This document shows positions 1-7,065 of a stretch of 64,000 nucleotides of DNA, piece after piece. This stretch comes from Candidatus Gastranaerophilales bacterium (GTDB lineage: Bacteria > Cyanobacteriota > Vampirovibrionia > Gastranaerophilales > Gastranaerophilaceae), in assembly GCA_944323925.1 (NCBI GenBank), contig CALUUI010000002.1, positions 1 through 64,000 of the forward strand, read 5' to 3'. Made by a program: the position numbers and the translations under genes. Each line of letters begins with the position of its first letter. Position 1 is the stretch's first letter. The notes beneath the pieces were generated by a model. The model saw nothing but the letters and a program-made list of their open reading frames with translations. It searched no databases and was not told the DNA's origin.

Positions 1-46
1 TTGTAATATCTGTGGAAAATAAGTGCTTCCTATATCGTTCTAAAAG

Positions 47-79
47 TTCGAACCTAGAAGCGTCAGTTCCGCCATTTAA
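47..79 (+). repeat. Direct repeat copy 1, tRNA-3'-end-like
   Basis: A 17-base block (positions 47-63, beginning TTCGAACC) is followed by 7 variable bases and then GCCATTTAA. The same layout recurs without gaps at 1847-1879, exactly 1,800 bp away. TTCGAAC resembles a tRNA T-loop and GCCA resembles a discriminator plus CCA end, but the spacing between them does not fit a canonical tRNA. This could be the 3' end of a structured RNA that begins left of the window, or an attachment-site repeat. Confidence 0.5.
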
Positions 80-81
80 AG

Positions 82-104
82 AAGCCACCTTGTGTGGCTT
101 TTTT
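82..104 (+). terminator. Intrinsic terminator after the first RNA-like 3' end
   Basis: The stem AAGCCAC (82-88) pairs with GTGGCTT (94-100) around a 5-base loop and is followed by a T run. It lies 8 bases after a CCA-like end, the same layout as the tRNA-Glu terminator elsewhere in the window. It likely ends a plus-strand RNA entering from the left edge. Confidence 0.7.
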
Positions 105-303
105 AATGACTGAATGCCGGAAGGCGAGAACTCCAAATGCAAAGCATTTTATAGAGTTCGGTACGAACGAGCTGAGGGCGAAGAACTTTTCTTTGGAACA
201 AACAAAGTTTGTGAAAAGAAAATCCGTAGACCCGTTATACGCGAGTGAGTAAGACAACCTCGTCGTTCCCGCCATTAAAAAGAGTCCTTAATGGACTCTT
301 TTT
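105..303 (+). ncRNA. Candidate structured RNA between two terminators
   Basis: This segment is unusually rich in nested inverted repeats: GAACTC (128-133) with GAGTTC (154-159) enclosing AATGC/GCATT; GTTCG/CGAAC around 156-168; CTTTTC (186-191) with GAAAAG (213-218) enclosing ACAAAC/GTTTGT; and ACGCGAG (239-245) with CTCGTCGT (259-266). It ends in GTTCCCGCCATT followed by a strong terminator, echoing the GTTCCGCCATTT-terminator end just upstream. A 70-codon open frame on the minus strand looks spurious. It may be a dispersed structured repeat instead of a functional RNA. Confidence 0.35.
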
Positions 304-307
304 ATTT
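277..307. terminator. Bidirectional terminator
   Basis: An 11-bp perfect stem (277-287 with 293-303) has a 5-base loop, with A residues before it and T residues after it. It can end the plus-strand structured element and the minus-strand gene starting at 891. Confidence 0.75.
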
Positions 308-342
308 AATGAAATTATTAGTACAAAATTATATATAATTAT

Positions 343-891
343 CTAGAAAAGTTTACTCCAATAATTTGTGTACGCTTCATTTATTCCTTTATTCCATAGG
401 TCTGAATAGAATTGTTTAACATTATCAAAATATTTTTCAATAAATCCTTTTTCATCTTTCTCAAACTCTTTTTCAACATTTTGCGTTTTTGCAACTTCTT
501 TTTCTAAAACCAGTTTTTCTGGTATTGCTAAAGGTTCTTTGGTTGGATGTTCTACACCTTTTTCATCTGTATAAGTTGTGTCTATGTTGCTAATATTTCC
601 TTTTGTATCATAGCCAATATACATTCTATTTCCTGTACTATCAATAATTTCATCATAAGAAGTGCCATCATCCCATTCAAAATGTTCTTTTTTAGAACTG
701 TTTAAATAATCATACATTTTTTCACTAACAAGCTTCTTATCATTTTCTTCTGTACAATTTGCAAGAAGTCTTGATAAAGCCGCAAACTCTTCATTGGAAT
801 CAATTTTAGTTTTGTCTTTTCCACCACCATCAATTTCTGTTAATGCTGCAATTTGTGTCATTCTTGTAGATAACCATTCTGAATTACTCAT
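343..891 (-). CDS. Hypothetical acidic protein, 182 aa
   Basis: I do not recognise this protein. It is soluble and charged, with no signal peptide or membrane segment. An N-terminal helical part is followed by a WDDGTSYDEIID stretch that looks like short beta repeats, and by a Lys/Glu-rich region (about 120-150) that may form a coiled coil. An ATG with a good ribosome site (GGAGAAAAAT) supports the start. A five-copy ATCCT repeat lies about 70 bp upstream and could vary its expression. It shares a 1.8-kb cassette with a Fic protein; a link between the two is only inferred from proximity. Confidence 0.6.
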   Translation of the reverse strand: MSNSEWLSTRMTQIAALTEIDGGGKDKTKIDSNEEFAALSRLLANCTEENDKKLVSEKMYDYLNSSKKEHFEWDDGTSYDEIIDSTGNRMYIGYDTKGNISNIDTTYTDEKGVEHPTKEPLAIPEKLVLEKEVAKTQNVEKEFEKDEKGFIEKYFDNVKQFYSDLWNKGINEAYTNYWSKLF

Positions 892-961
892 ATTTTTCTC
901 CTCTTTCCTTTTGGTAAATCTCGTGTATATTTCTATAAAGAATTTAGTTAAAACAAAATTG

Positions 962-988
962 ATCCTATCCTATCCTATCCTATCCTAT
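962..988. repeat. Pentanucleotide microsatellite (ATCCT)5
   Basis: Five perfect ATCCT copies (962-986) plus two more bases lie between the divergently read edges of two minus-strand genes, 71-97 bp upstream of the ATG at 891. Such tracts can change copy number by slippage and alter promoter spacing. That role is inference. Confidence 0.85.
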
Positions 989-1067
989 TAGGCATTCTAA
1001 CTGGATTACAGACGAACGAAATTTGAGTTTACAAAAGTTAATATTTGTATTATTTTTCGCCAAGAAA

Positions 1068-1104
1068 GTAGGATGCGGTAAATCATAGATTTACCGCATC
1101 CTAC
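1068..1104 (-). terminator. Long hairpin after the Fic gene
   Basis: A perfect 17-bp inverted repeat (1068-1084 with 1088-1104) with a 3-base loop begins 18 bp beyond the Fic stop codon. On the minus strand it is followed by TTTCTT, a modest T run. It is a likely terminator and would insulate the gene at 343-891. Confidence 0.65.
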
Positions 1105-1121
1105 AAACTAAACAATAATTA

Positions 1122-1730
1122 TTACTTCAATTCTTCTGCTCTGTACACAGCATAACCTTCATAATGGTAACTTGCATCGATGCCTTTCATATAGACTTCT
1201 CTGCTACTGATTTCTGTGGTTAGTGCTTCTTTTAAAAGGGCTTTTATTTCCACGCTTTTAATTGGACTTCTTTCCATTGCCAATAGATAATCTTCCTTGT
1301 CTATTTTGCTCCAATCAACAACTTTCCCTAACTCTTTTTTAAAAATCAAATCAAGCCAAATTCTTGCACTTCGACCATTACCTTCTCTAAAAGGATGGGC
1401 AACATTCATTTCTACATATTTTTCAACAATCTCATCAAAATTAGATTGCGGCATATTGTCAATGTGTTCTAATGCAGATTTGAGATACATAACAGGTGCA
1501 AATCTAAAATTACCTTTTGCAATATTTACAGTTCTTATTTCTCCTGCAAAATCATAGATTTCATCAAACAAATATTTGTGAATAAAAGCTAGAGATTCAA
1601 ATGTTCCAACTTTCAAATCGTAAATAACCTTGTTCTCAAAAAGCTCTATTGCCTTAAGCTTACTTATTTTTTCTTCTACTCTAAAAAGCTCTGTTGAATC
1701 AGTTATTCCTAATTTGTTTTCTAAAGTCAT
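1122..1730 (-). CDS. Fic/DOC family protein (AMPylation-type), 202 aa
   Basis: The protein carries a complete Fic active-site motif, HPFREGNGR, at residues 112-120. Upstream is the family-typical FDEIYDFAGEIRTVNIAKGNFRF region (about 55-77), whose flap positions the target. Fic enzymes usually transfer AMP from ATP to hydroxyl side chains. The start ATG has an AGGGG ribosome site 5 bp away. No (S/T)xxxE(G/N) inhibitory helix is obvious at the N-terminus, and no small antitoxin gene is seen beside it. The C-terminus ends in an Asp/Tyr-rich tail. It lies in a segment bounded by direct repeats, hinting at mobility. The target is unknown. Confidence 0.9.
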   Translation of the reverse strand: MTLENKLGITDSTELFRVEEKISKLKAIELFENKVIYDLKVGTFESLAFIHKYLFDEIYDFAGEIRTVNIAKGNFRFAPVMYLKSALEHIDNMPQSNFDEIVEKYVEMNVAHPFREGNGRSARIWLDLIFKKELGKVVDWSKIDKEDYLLAMERSPIKSVEIKALLKEALTTEISSREVYMKGIDASYHYEGYAVYRAEELK

Positions 1731-1846
1731 AATTACCCCTATACGACTATTCTATCATAAAAATTGTTAATTAGTTTGTTTATCTTTAAACAAACTATAG
1801 ATATATAATTTGTTTGTAAATTTATATAATATCTCTTCAACAAAAA

Positions 1847-1879
1847 TTCGAACCTAGAAGCGTAAAGCCTGCCATTTAA
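1847..1879 (+). repeat. Direct repeat copy 2, tRNA-3'-end-like
   Basis: This copy matches 47-79 in 17 contiguous bases, then 7 mostly different bases, then GCCATTTAA. No terminator follows here, so this copy looks truncated or out of context. Together the copies bracket the hypothetical protein and Fic genes. Confidence 0.5.
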
Positions 1880-1947
1880 CAAAACAACATAAAACTCAAC
1901 ATCTATTAAATATACCGTGAAACAAGTTTTAAAATTAAATTATGCAA

Positions 1948-2409
1948 CTACTTTTTTGTTACCTTATGACATTTACAATCCTGATATGGACAATTACCTT
2001 GACCGTTAAGCTCCAAAATATCATTGGTCACATATTCTGTTTCTATATCATATAATTCACCTATCTGCTTAAGCCTATTATAGTAAGCCATTTGGGATTT
2101 TGGATTATCTAATATAAGTACAACTTTAGGTTTTTTCCCTGTCATTATTCCATAATGCAAAGCCTGCCCGATACTTTCCGCCCATTTGGTTGCAAAATCA
2201 AATTCTACCGCATTTGTTTTTGTTAAACAATCTACTCTGGTGTGGTCTTTGTTTTGATATTCAGTAATACCGCCGTTTGCACTGCACCATGCTTGTTGAT
2301 AACTTGCTTCACTATGCCTAAAAGCTTTGCTGTAATCATTTTCCGATGCGCTACACGTTTGCAGTAAAAACATACTTATTAATATACTTAATCCAAACTC
2401 TTTTCTCAT
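1948..2409 (-). CDS. Secreted PD-(D/E)XK-like protein, 153 aa
   Basis: The N-terminus is a signal peptide: MRK, a hydrophobic stretch to about residue 18, then CSA, possibly a lipoprotein or type I site. The mature part has RVDC (D60), then AVEFDFATKW (E69, K75), then a GQALHYG helix and a KVVLIL strand. This order (Asp, Glu-x-Lys-like, helix, strand) resembles the PD-(D/E)XK nuclease core, though the spacing is not exact. Five cysteines in the mature chain suggest disulfides outside the cytoplasm. It could be an exported nuclease or a nuclease-fold protein without activity. It stands alone, with no partner gene. Confidence 0.55.
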   Translation of the reverse strand: MRKEFGLSILISMFLLQTCSASENDYSKAFRHSEASYQQAWCSANGGITEYQNKDHTRVDCLTKTNAVEFDFATKWAESIGQALHYGIMTGKKPKVVLILDNPKSQMAYYNRLKQIGELYDIETEYVTNDILELNGQGNCPYQDCKCHKVTKK

Positions 2410-2460
2410 AATTACCGTAATACTCTATCATTACAACAAATATTTAATACAAGTAATTAG

Positions 2461-2592
2461 CCATGTTCCCTAGGTTGCAGGGGATGTATTGAGAAATGGT
2501 ACAAAATTCCTAAGGGAGTTGAACTTACTACCCAACAGCAAGAATATCTGGTATCTATAATTATTAAATGGATCAAAAATCAGCTTAATTAA
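2461..2592 (+). pseudogene. C-terminal fragment of a DUF4186 protein
   Basis: In the frame of 2461 the plus strand encodes a 43-residue tail that includes GCRGCIEKWYKIPKG, a QQQEYLVSIII helix and KWIKNQLN before a TAA stop. I recognise this as the end of DUF4186 proteins, which finish with a Cys-x2-Cys/KWH-IPKG segment and a tryptophan helix. An in-frame TAG lies directly upstream (2458-2460) and there is no start codon, so the rest of the gene has been lost. It marks a past deletion or insertion boundary. Confidence 0.7.
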
Positions 2593-2594
2593 GT

Positions 2595-3245
2595 TTACCG
2601 TGCTACTAAATATCCATATCTTTTATTTTTGAAAATAGATTTATCAGAAATGATTTCACCTAAAAATGTATAATTAATTTCCGCTTTATCTAATAAAGAT
2701 TTTTGTATTTCTGCCTCATCTTCGCCTTGGTTAATGATTAACATTTTTTTATTAAGCAGACTGTAGGCATGTAGCAACAATTTTTCAGGCATAAAATATT
2801 TTTCAGGCAGGCCCCATTTTTTTAAAGGGTATATGCTCACAAACGGCAAAAGCCATATTATATAATCATATTTTGTTTTTATATTCAACAAATCATCAGG
2901 ATAATAATTAACTCCGGCTAATTCCTTTATATAGAATTTAGCAACCTCATATCTTGAATACAGATTCGAATATAATCTATATGCGTCAATTTCAACCCCA
3001 TCAAGTAGAAGTCTGTTACAGGATTGATTAAAAAAATTATATTCCCCTCTCACATAAGCCCAATTTTTAGAACCAATATCTAAAACACTTGTATTTTCTT
3101 GAAATTCTATTTTAAAATATTTGGTTAAAATGTCAAAAACATAGTCACTTTCGGCAGTTTTAATTTTACCTTGATAATTCTTTCTTGAAAATTTTGTACA
3201 AGAACGTATGTAAAAATCAAACGTGTTTTTGAAGTCATTAAACAT
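2595..3245 (-). CDS. Class I SAM-dependent methyltransferase-like, 216 aa
   Basis: The motif order of a Rossmann methyltransferase is visible. SVLDIGSKNWAY (about 54-65) is the glycine-loop motif I, although it has S-K where G-x-G is usual. GVEIDAYRLY is the acidic end of strand 2, and KYDYIIWLLPF is motif IV. The substrate is unknown, and the loose motif I leaves room for a non-catalytic member. There is no ribosome site. A TATAAT box ends 7 bp before the ATG, so translation is probably from a leaderless mRNA. It runs tail-to-tail with the DUF4186 remnant. Confidence 0.6.
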   Translation of the reverse strand: MFNDFKNTFDFYIRSCTKFSRKNYQGKIKTAESDYVFDILTKYFKIEFQENTSVLDIGSKNWAYVRGEYNFFNQSCNRLLLDGVEIDAYRLYSNLYSRYEVAKFYIKELAGVNYYPDDLLNIKTKYDYIIWLLPFVSIYPLKKWGLPEKYFMPEKLLLHAYSLLNKKMLIINQGEDEAEIQKSLLDKAEINYTFLGEIISDKSIFKNKRYGYLVAR

Positions 3246-3260
3246 AAAAACATTATATCA
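3246..3260 (-). promoter_or_regulatory. Leaderless promoter (-10) of the methyltransferase gene
   Basis: On the minus strand TGA-TATAAT (3260 to 3252) is an extended -10 box. Six bases (3251-3246) separate it from the ATG at 3245, so the expected +1 is the A of the start codon. No clear -35 is seen. Confidence 0.6.
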
Positions 3261-3275
3261 AAATATCTGATATAA

Positions 3276-3304
3276 GAGCAGGCAGAAAATACTTCTGCCT
3301 GCTC
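3276..3304 (-). terminator. Hairpin after the 180-aa gene
   Basis: A perfect 12-bp stem (3276-3287 with 3293-3304) and 5-base loop lie 21 bp beyond the stop at 3325. The T run after it on the minus strand is poor, so termination may be inefficient. The next promoter follows directly. Confidence 0.6.
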
Positions 3305-3324
3305 CTTCGGTATGCTTTGATGAC

Positions 3325-3867
3325 TTAGAACTTATCTGATTTAGTAACATTATGAGAAGTTTGAACTTCAGTAAACTGTATCGGTTCTTTTGCAATATAA
3401 ACATTTCTGGAAGCCTCACCATAGGCTTTTGAATTAGCTTTTTTAATAAGTTCTAATTCACTACTGATCGTTCTTTCAAAAACATCCTCAGTCTTTATTG
3501 ATTGGTTGCTGATAATGGTTTGCTTCTTAACTATTTTCTCCGGTAAATAAGTTTCTTTATCTCCTTTTACCCCAAGGATTTTAGCAAAATTAACAGTATT
3601 TTCTTTAACCTGTCTATATCCCGCTTTATATTTAGATTCCATTGTTTCAATATAAGACTTTAAATTAGCAAAATAAGGACCGGATGTTCTTGAATAAGTA
3701 GGCAAAGTTCTTGACATACGCCCTAAATAACTTCCGTCAGGGCTGTAAAACTCGCATGTCTTTATTTTTATACCTGAAGGATAATCAGTATATTTTTGGA
3801 TGTTTTTAGCCTTTGCTTGGTTTGCTCTAAGAAATTCTGCAACCGGTGATAGTTTTTTTACATTCAT
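3325..3867 (-). CDS. Hypothetical protein, 180 aa
   Basis: I do not recognise this protein. It is basic and soluble, without signal peptide or membrane segment. A central strand-like stretch (IKTCEFYSPDGSYLGRMSRTLPTYSR, about 34-60) is followed by helices rich in Lys and Glu. The ATG has a strong GGAG ribosome site 6 bp upstream. The neighbours are other lineage-restricted small genes, and the gene ends in a hairpin. No function can be offered. Confidence 0.55.
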   Translation of the reverse strand: MNVKKLSPVAEFLRANQAKAKNIQKYTDYPSGIKIKTCEFYSPDGSYLGRMSRTLPTYSRTSGPYFANLKSYIETMESKYKAGYRQVKENTVNFAKILGVKGDKETYLPEKIVKKQTIISNQSIKTEDVFERTISSELELIKKANSKAYGEASRNVYIAKEPIQFTEVQTSHNVTKSDKF

Positions 3868-3958
3868 TTTTTACTCCTAAATTTTATAACCCCAACTATA
3901 ATAAAACATAAAGAGATAAAAAATACTATCATTGGCTTTTTAATCTGCGCCGTAAAAA

Positions 3959-4270
3959 TTATTTTAACTCTCCTTTTTGAAGATTTAAACGATTAATTTT
4001 AATTTCTCTAATTTTATTTTTCAAATTTTCGATTTTTCCGGAAAGATAATAGTGAACATCATTAAAATAATTAGAATCTTTCTCAGAGATTTTTTTCTTC
4101 TGATAAGCTCTCTCGAGTTTATACAACTCGCATTCTGTTTGAGTAATTGCTTTTTGATAATCTGTAATAAGTTTTTGTTCAGCTTTTGTCAGCTTTAAGA
4201 TAGGTCCTTTGTAGTTTTTAACAGGAACCAGACCTTTAAATTGTAAATCGTTATAAGAATAGGTATTCAT
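3959..4270 (-). CDS. Hypothetical coiled-coil protein, 103 aa
   Basis: No family is recognised. The first 27 residues are non-helical and include LQFKGLVPVKNYKGP. The rest is a predicted helical hairpin rich in Lys, Glu, Gln and Leu with heptad-like spacing. No ribosome site is evident before the ATG. The short N-terminal F-x-G block resembles that of three other unrelated proteins in this window. Function unknown. Confidence 0.5.
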   Translation of the reverse strand: MNTYSYNDLQFKGLVPVKNYKGPILKLTKAEQKLITDYQKAITQTECELYKLERAYQKKKISEKDSNYFNDVHYYLSGKIENLKNKIREIKINRLNLQKGELK

Positions 4271-4383
4271 ACCACAATGAAAATTGCTAAACCAATATAA
4301 TTGCCAATAAATAAAAGAATCTTTACATATTGTTACGTAAAATATTATCTTATAAATTGTAAAAAATGATTTTAGCTATTATA

Positions 4384-4776
4384 TCATTTTCCATTTTTTA
4401 AATATCCTTTTGTTTGAGTGCTTGAAACATCAGGTGTTCTTGGAATATAGACAACATCACAATAATCTTTTAGGAAGTCAAATTTCCCCTTCCAATCATC
4501 ACCCATCACAAAAATATCTGCTTCGTATTTTTTAATATCACTTATCTTTTGTTCCCAGTTGCACTCCGGAATAACCAAATCTACATACCTGCAAGCCTCT
4601 AATATCTTTTTACGTTGTTCATAAGTATAATATGATTTTTTATTTTTAACCTCATTAAATTCATCGCTTGATAACGCTACTATCAAATAATCACCAAGTG
4701 CTTTAGCTCGCTTTAATAAATTTATATGCCCATAATGCAATACATCAAATGTTCCGTACGTTATAATTCTTTTCAT
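4384..4776 (-). CDS. tagD: Glycerol-3-phosphate cytidylyltransferase
   Basis: TagD makes CDP-glycerol from CTP and sn-glycerol 3-phosphate in the cytoplasm, a donor for glycerol-phosphate decoration of envelope polymers. The 130-residue chain matches the family length. It starts with GTFDVLHYGH, whose HxGH binds the CTP phosphates, and ends with RTPDVSSTQTK, the second nucleotide motif. Its ATG overlaps the TAA of the LicD reading frame upstream (TAATG), which indicates translational coupling with that sugar/phosphate transferase. The related riboflavin/ethanolamine cytidylyltransferases differ in length, so TagD is the best call. Confidence 0.9.
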   Translation of the reverse strand: MKRIITYGTFDVLHYGHINLLKRAKALGDYLIVALSSDEFNEVKNKKSYYTYEQRKKILEACRYVDLVIPECNWEQKISDIKKYEADIFVMGDDWKGKFDFLKDYCDVVYIPRTPDVSSTQTKGYLKNGK

Positions 4777-4927
4777 TAAATCTTGGCTCCTAAAGAATGT
4801 ATTATTTCTTTATCCTTAGAATTTAGTTTTTTATACATACTATGTCCCATACTTATTTTTTTAGGATAAGACATATAATTCCCATATACCTCTTTTAAGT
4901 AGTAATCTGTATTGTTTATACAGGGGA
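4776..4927 (-). pseudogene. LicD C-terminal coding segment in shifted frame
   Basis: On the minus strand, a frame one base away from the upstream gene continues without stops from about 4927 to a TAA at 4778-4776. It encodes [19 protein letters not shown] and then a helical tail ending LGAKI. FEG-x-KFP followed by YL-x3-YG is the conserved LicD C-terminus, so this belongs to the preceding gene. Adding one A in the AAA run near 4925 would restore it. The stop overlaps the tagD start, as expected of the intact gene. Confidence 0.75.
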
Positions 4928-6601
4928 ATTTGCCCCTTCAAATTCAATGGATTGTAAAGGGAAAATAATATCTTTAGAGTAAAACCAATTTTTCCAAGAA
5001 TGGTTAAAATCAATTCCCAAAACCAAATCTCCATTCAGTTCTGAACTAAAGAGGAATTTTTTTCTCTCCTCTTCAATTATTCTTCTTATATCTGACAAAT
5101 TAGTAAGTTTTGCGCATTTGTTAAATAAAACTTTTCTAATATTTTTTATAATCTCTGTTTTCTTTAATTGTCCGTTATGAGATAATGATTTGCCGTAAAA
5201 ATCATACGGGAATATATCAACAAATAAAAGCGGACATTTCTTATGTTTTACTTTTATAAAACACTGTGCGGGATTATGTTTATTAATTGAGAAAGAAGCA
5301 TAAATATCTTTGTTCCTTGAGCTTTTATTAAATACATTTATTATTTTGTTATAATCCTCTCTAAGCATGCCAACATCTATATCATCATCCCATGGAATAA
5401 ACCCCTTATGCCTTACAGCCCCCAATAAAGACCCAAAGTCCAACCAATATTGAATATTATTTTCTTTGCAAACATAATCCAATTCCTTTAACAGCGCTAA
5501 ATTTGCTAATTGAATCTCTCTTAGCTGACCTGTCGCAGGAGGAAGTTTGGTAATATCAATATTATTCTTTTTGTAATAATAATATGAATTTTCTTTTTTC
5601 ATTTTTGCATACTGTGATTTTGGAAATTTAATAGTTATAAAATTAAATAATTTTATACGATAATGAGTTTCACAATATTCCTCAAAAGAAAAAATTTTTT
5701 CTATAGGATTGTATGTACTAATTAAAGCACTATAAAACCTTGGTCTAAGCATAAAAAGAGGGCGATATTTAATATATGCTAACAAAGAAGCCCATTGATT
5801 ATCCTTTGTCCAATGCTTATAATCTTTTTCGCTCAAAGCCCAAGGAGTATACTGTAAATATTTAAAGTATAACTCTCTATGATAACTAAATGATGCCCAA
5901 TGCCAAGGTTTTCTTTTAGAAACAAAATGCACTATTTTCGGATTTTTCGTGTAGCTGGAACGATTTGTAAAGTTGCTTGATTGAACATTCCACTCATCAT
6001 CCACTGTCTTTATTTTTCCCTTTAGCACCTCGTTTATGATTTCTTGATCACCCATTTTGATACTCTCATAATGCTTTTTTGTCCAATTCCAAAATGCATC
6101 TTCTATTCCAAACTTTCTCATGTTATCTAAATCCATGAGAACAACACCAGAATTAATATATTCAGGATTTTTTCGTAAAATCTTTTTATTTATATCCTTA
6201 ACTCCTGCAACTATAAAATTTTCCATTTCGATATTAAACAATTCCTGTAACGTAGTATTAACAATCACATCACAATCTAAATAAATTACTCTTTGAACGT
6301 CAGGTAACAATGTAGGTAATTTTAGTCTGTAATATGCAGGAATTGATATATAATCGTGCGTCTTGATATTAAAATAATCACGGAACATTTCATTATCAAT
6401 TTTTATAAGATCTATCAAACACGGTTTAATCTTACTCAAAGAAAGCAATTTAGCTTTATTTTCATCACTAATCCCGCCATCTAAAATATAGAAGGTTAAA
6501 TCATCGCTCATATCTGCATTTGCTAATACTGATGCTATAGTAACGCCGGCATATTGTGCATAATTATCATCACAAGCCACACAAATATTTATTTTTTCCA
6601 T
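4916..6601 (-). CDS. Glycosyltransferase family 8 - LicD fusion, frameshifted near its 3' end
   Basis: The N-terminal half (about 1-330) is a GT8 glycosyltransferase: [14 protein letters not shown] at the start, [10 protein letters not shown] with the metal-binding DxD at 109-111, and [11 protein letters not shown] near 225. The C-terminal half (from about 360) is a LicD phosphotransferase: [24 protein letters not shown], with the DDDID cluster at 405-409. LicD proteins attach phosphocholine or related groups to surface sugars. The reading frame stops early at 4916 (FEGANSPV), but the expected LicD end lies in the next frame up to tagD. The ATG has GGAG and AGGA ribosome sites. The neighbouring tagD suggests that glycerol phosphate, not choline, may be transferred; this is inference. 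Confidence 0.85.
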   Translation of the reverse strand: MEKINICVACDDNYAQYAGVTIASVLANADMSDDLTFYILDGGISDENKAKLLSLSKIKPCLIDLIKIDNEMFRDYFNIKTHDYISIPAYYRLKLPTLLPDVQRVIYLDCDVIVNTTLQELFNIEMENFIVAGVKDINKKILRKNPEYINSGVVLMDLDNMRKFGIEDAFWNWTKKHYESIKMGDQEIINEVLKGKIKTVDDEWNVQSSNFTNRSSYTKNPKIVHFVSKRKPWHWASFSYHRELYFKYLQYTPWALSEKDYKHWTKDNQWASLLAYIKYRPLFMLRPRFYSALISTYNPIEKIFSFEEYCETHYRIKLFNFITIKFPKSQYAKMKKENSYYYYKKNNIDITKLPPATGQLREIQLANLALLKELDYVCKENNIQYWLDFGSLLGAVRHKGFIPWDDDIDVGMLREDYNKIINVFNKSSRNKDIYASFSINKHNPAQCFIKVKHKKCPLLFVDIFPYDFYGKSLSHNGQLKKTEIIKNIRKVLFNKCAKLTNLSDIRRIIEEERKKFLFSSELNGDLVLGIDFNHSWKNWFYSKDIIFPLQSIEFEGANSPV

Positions 6602-6749
6602 TCCTAACTCCTAAATATTTAATATATTTGATAATATAAAAATAAATATTTTATATAAACACTCTATTTTTGCACTGATAATAACAAATGTAAAAACTAA
6701 GTGTATAAAAAAAAATAAATTATACCTAAAATCAAAAAAGTGGGGTAAT

Positions 6750-6908
6750 ATGTTCAAAGTCGAAAAACCTGAAATGATAAATAAAACCTTTAGGCTTCCT
6801 TTAAAGCTGGTGCAGGAATTACAGACTGTTGCTCAAAACAAAGAAGTCTCGCTTAACAATCTTGTTCAACAGTGCTGTGAATATGCACTTAAAAATTTAG
6901 ATAAATAA
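6750..6908 (+). CDS. Small ribbon-helix-helix DNA-binding protein, 52 aa
   Basis: A 53-codon frame begins at ATG 6750 after a GGGG ribosome site. The protein has a strand, NKTFRLPLKLVQEL, then a helix-turn-helix pair ending EVSLNNLVQQCCEYAL. This is the Arc/MetJ-type ribbon-helix-helix pattern: basic strand, L-x-x-L helix, S/N-L-N-x-L second helix. Such proteins are usually antitoxins or plasmid/phage regulators. Its neighbour on the right, on the opposite strand, is a Fic protein. A repressor role for that region is plausible but not shown. Confidence 0.65.
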   Translation: MFKVEKPEMINKTFRLPLKLVQELQTVAQNKEVSLNNLVQQCCEYALKNLDK

Positions 6909-7037
6909 TAATACCCATATAGCAATGAAGTCAAAAATATCCAAATCAACCTAAATGACAAACAGAAAAGATTACTATTGTTTAGTGTAGATTTTTTCAC
7001 TGATATACTTAAAAAAAATATTCCCACTCCGGAATAA
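6909..7037 (+). other. Start-less open stretch after the RHH gene
   Basis: After two consecutive stop codons the same frame stays open for about 40 codons, giving a polar peptide with INLNDKQKRLLLFSVDFF and ending IPTPE. It has no ATG in a good position. It may be a decayed gene, or a small gene using TTG. Otherwise this stretch between the RHH and Fic genes shows nothing recognisable. Confidence 0.25.
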
Positions 7038-7065
7038 TATTTTGATTATTCTACCCTCAAATCTA

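Noticed and set aside
41-74. Canonical tRNA or tmRNA 3' end
   Set aside because: TTCGAAC and a CCA-like end are present, but the T-stem does not pair and the spacing from loop to CCA is about five bases too long.
63-275. 70-codon minus-strand frame
   Set aside because: It lies over nested hairpins and two repeat ends, lacks a ribosome site, and its sequence follows the structured DNA, so it is judged spurious.
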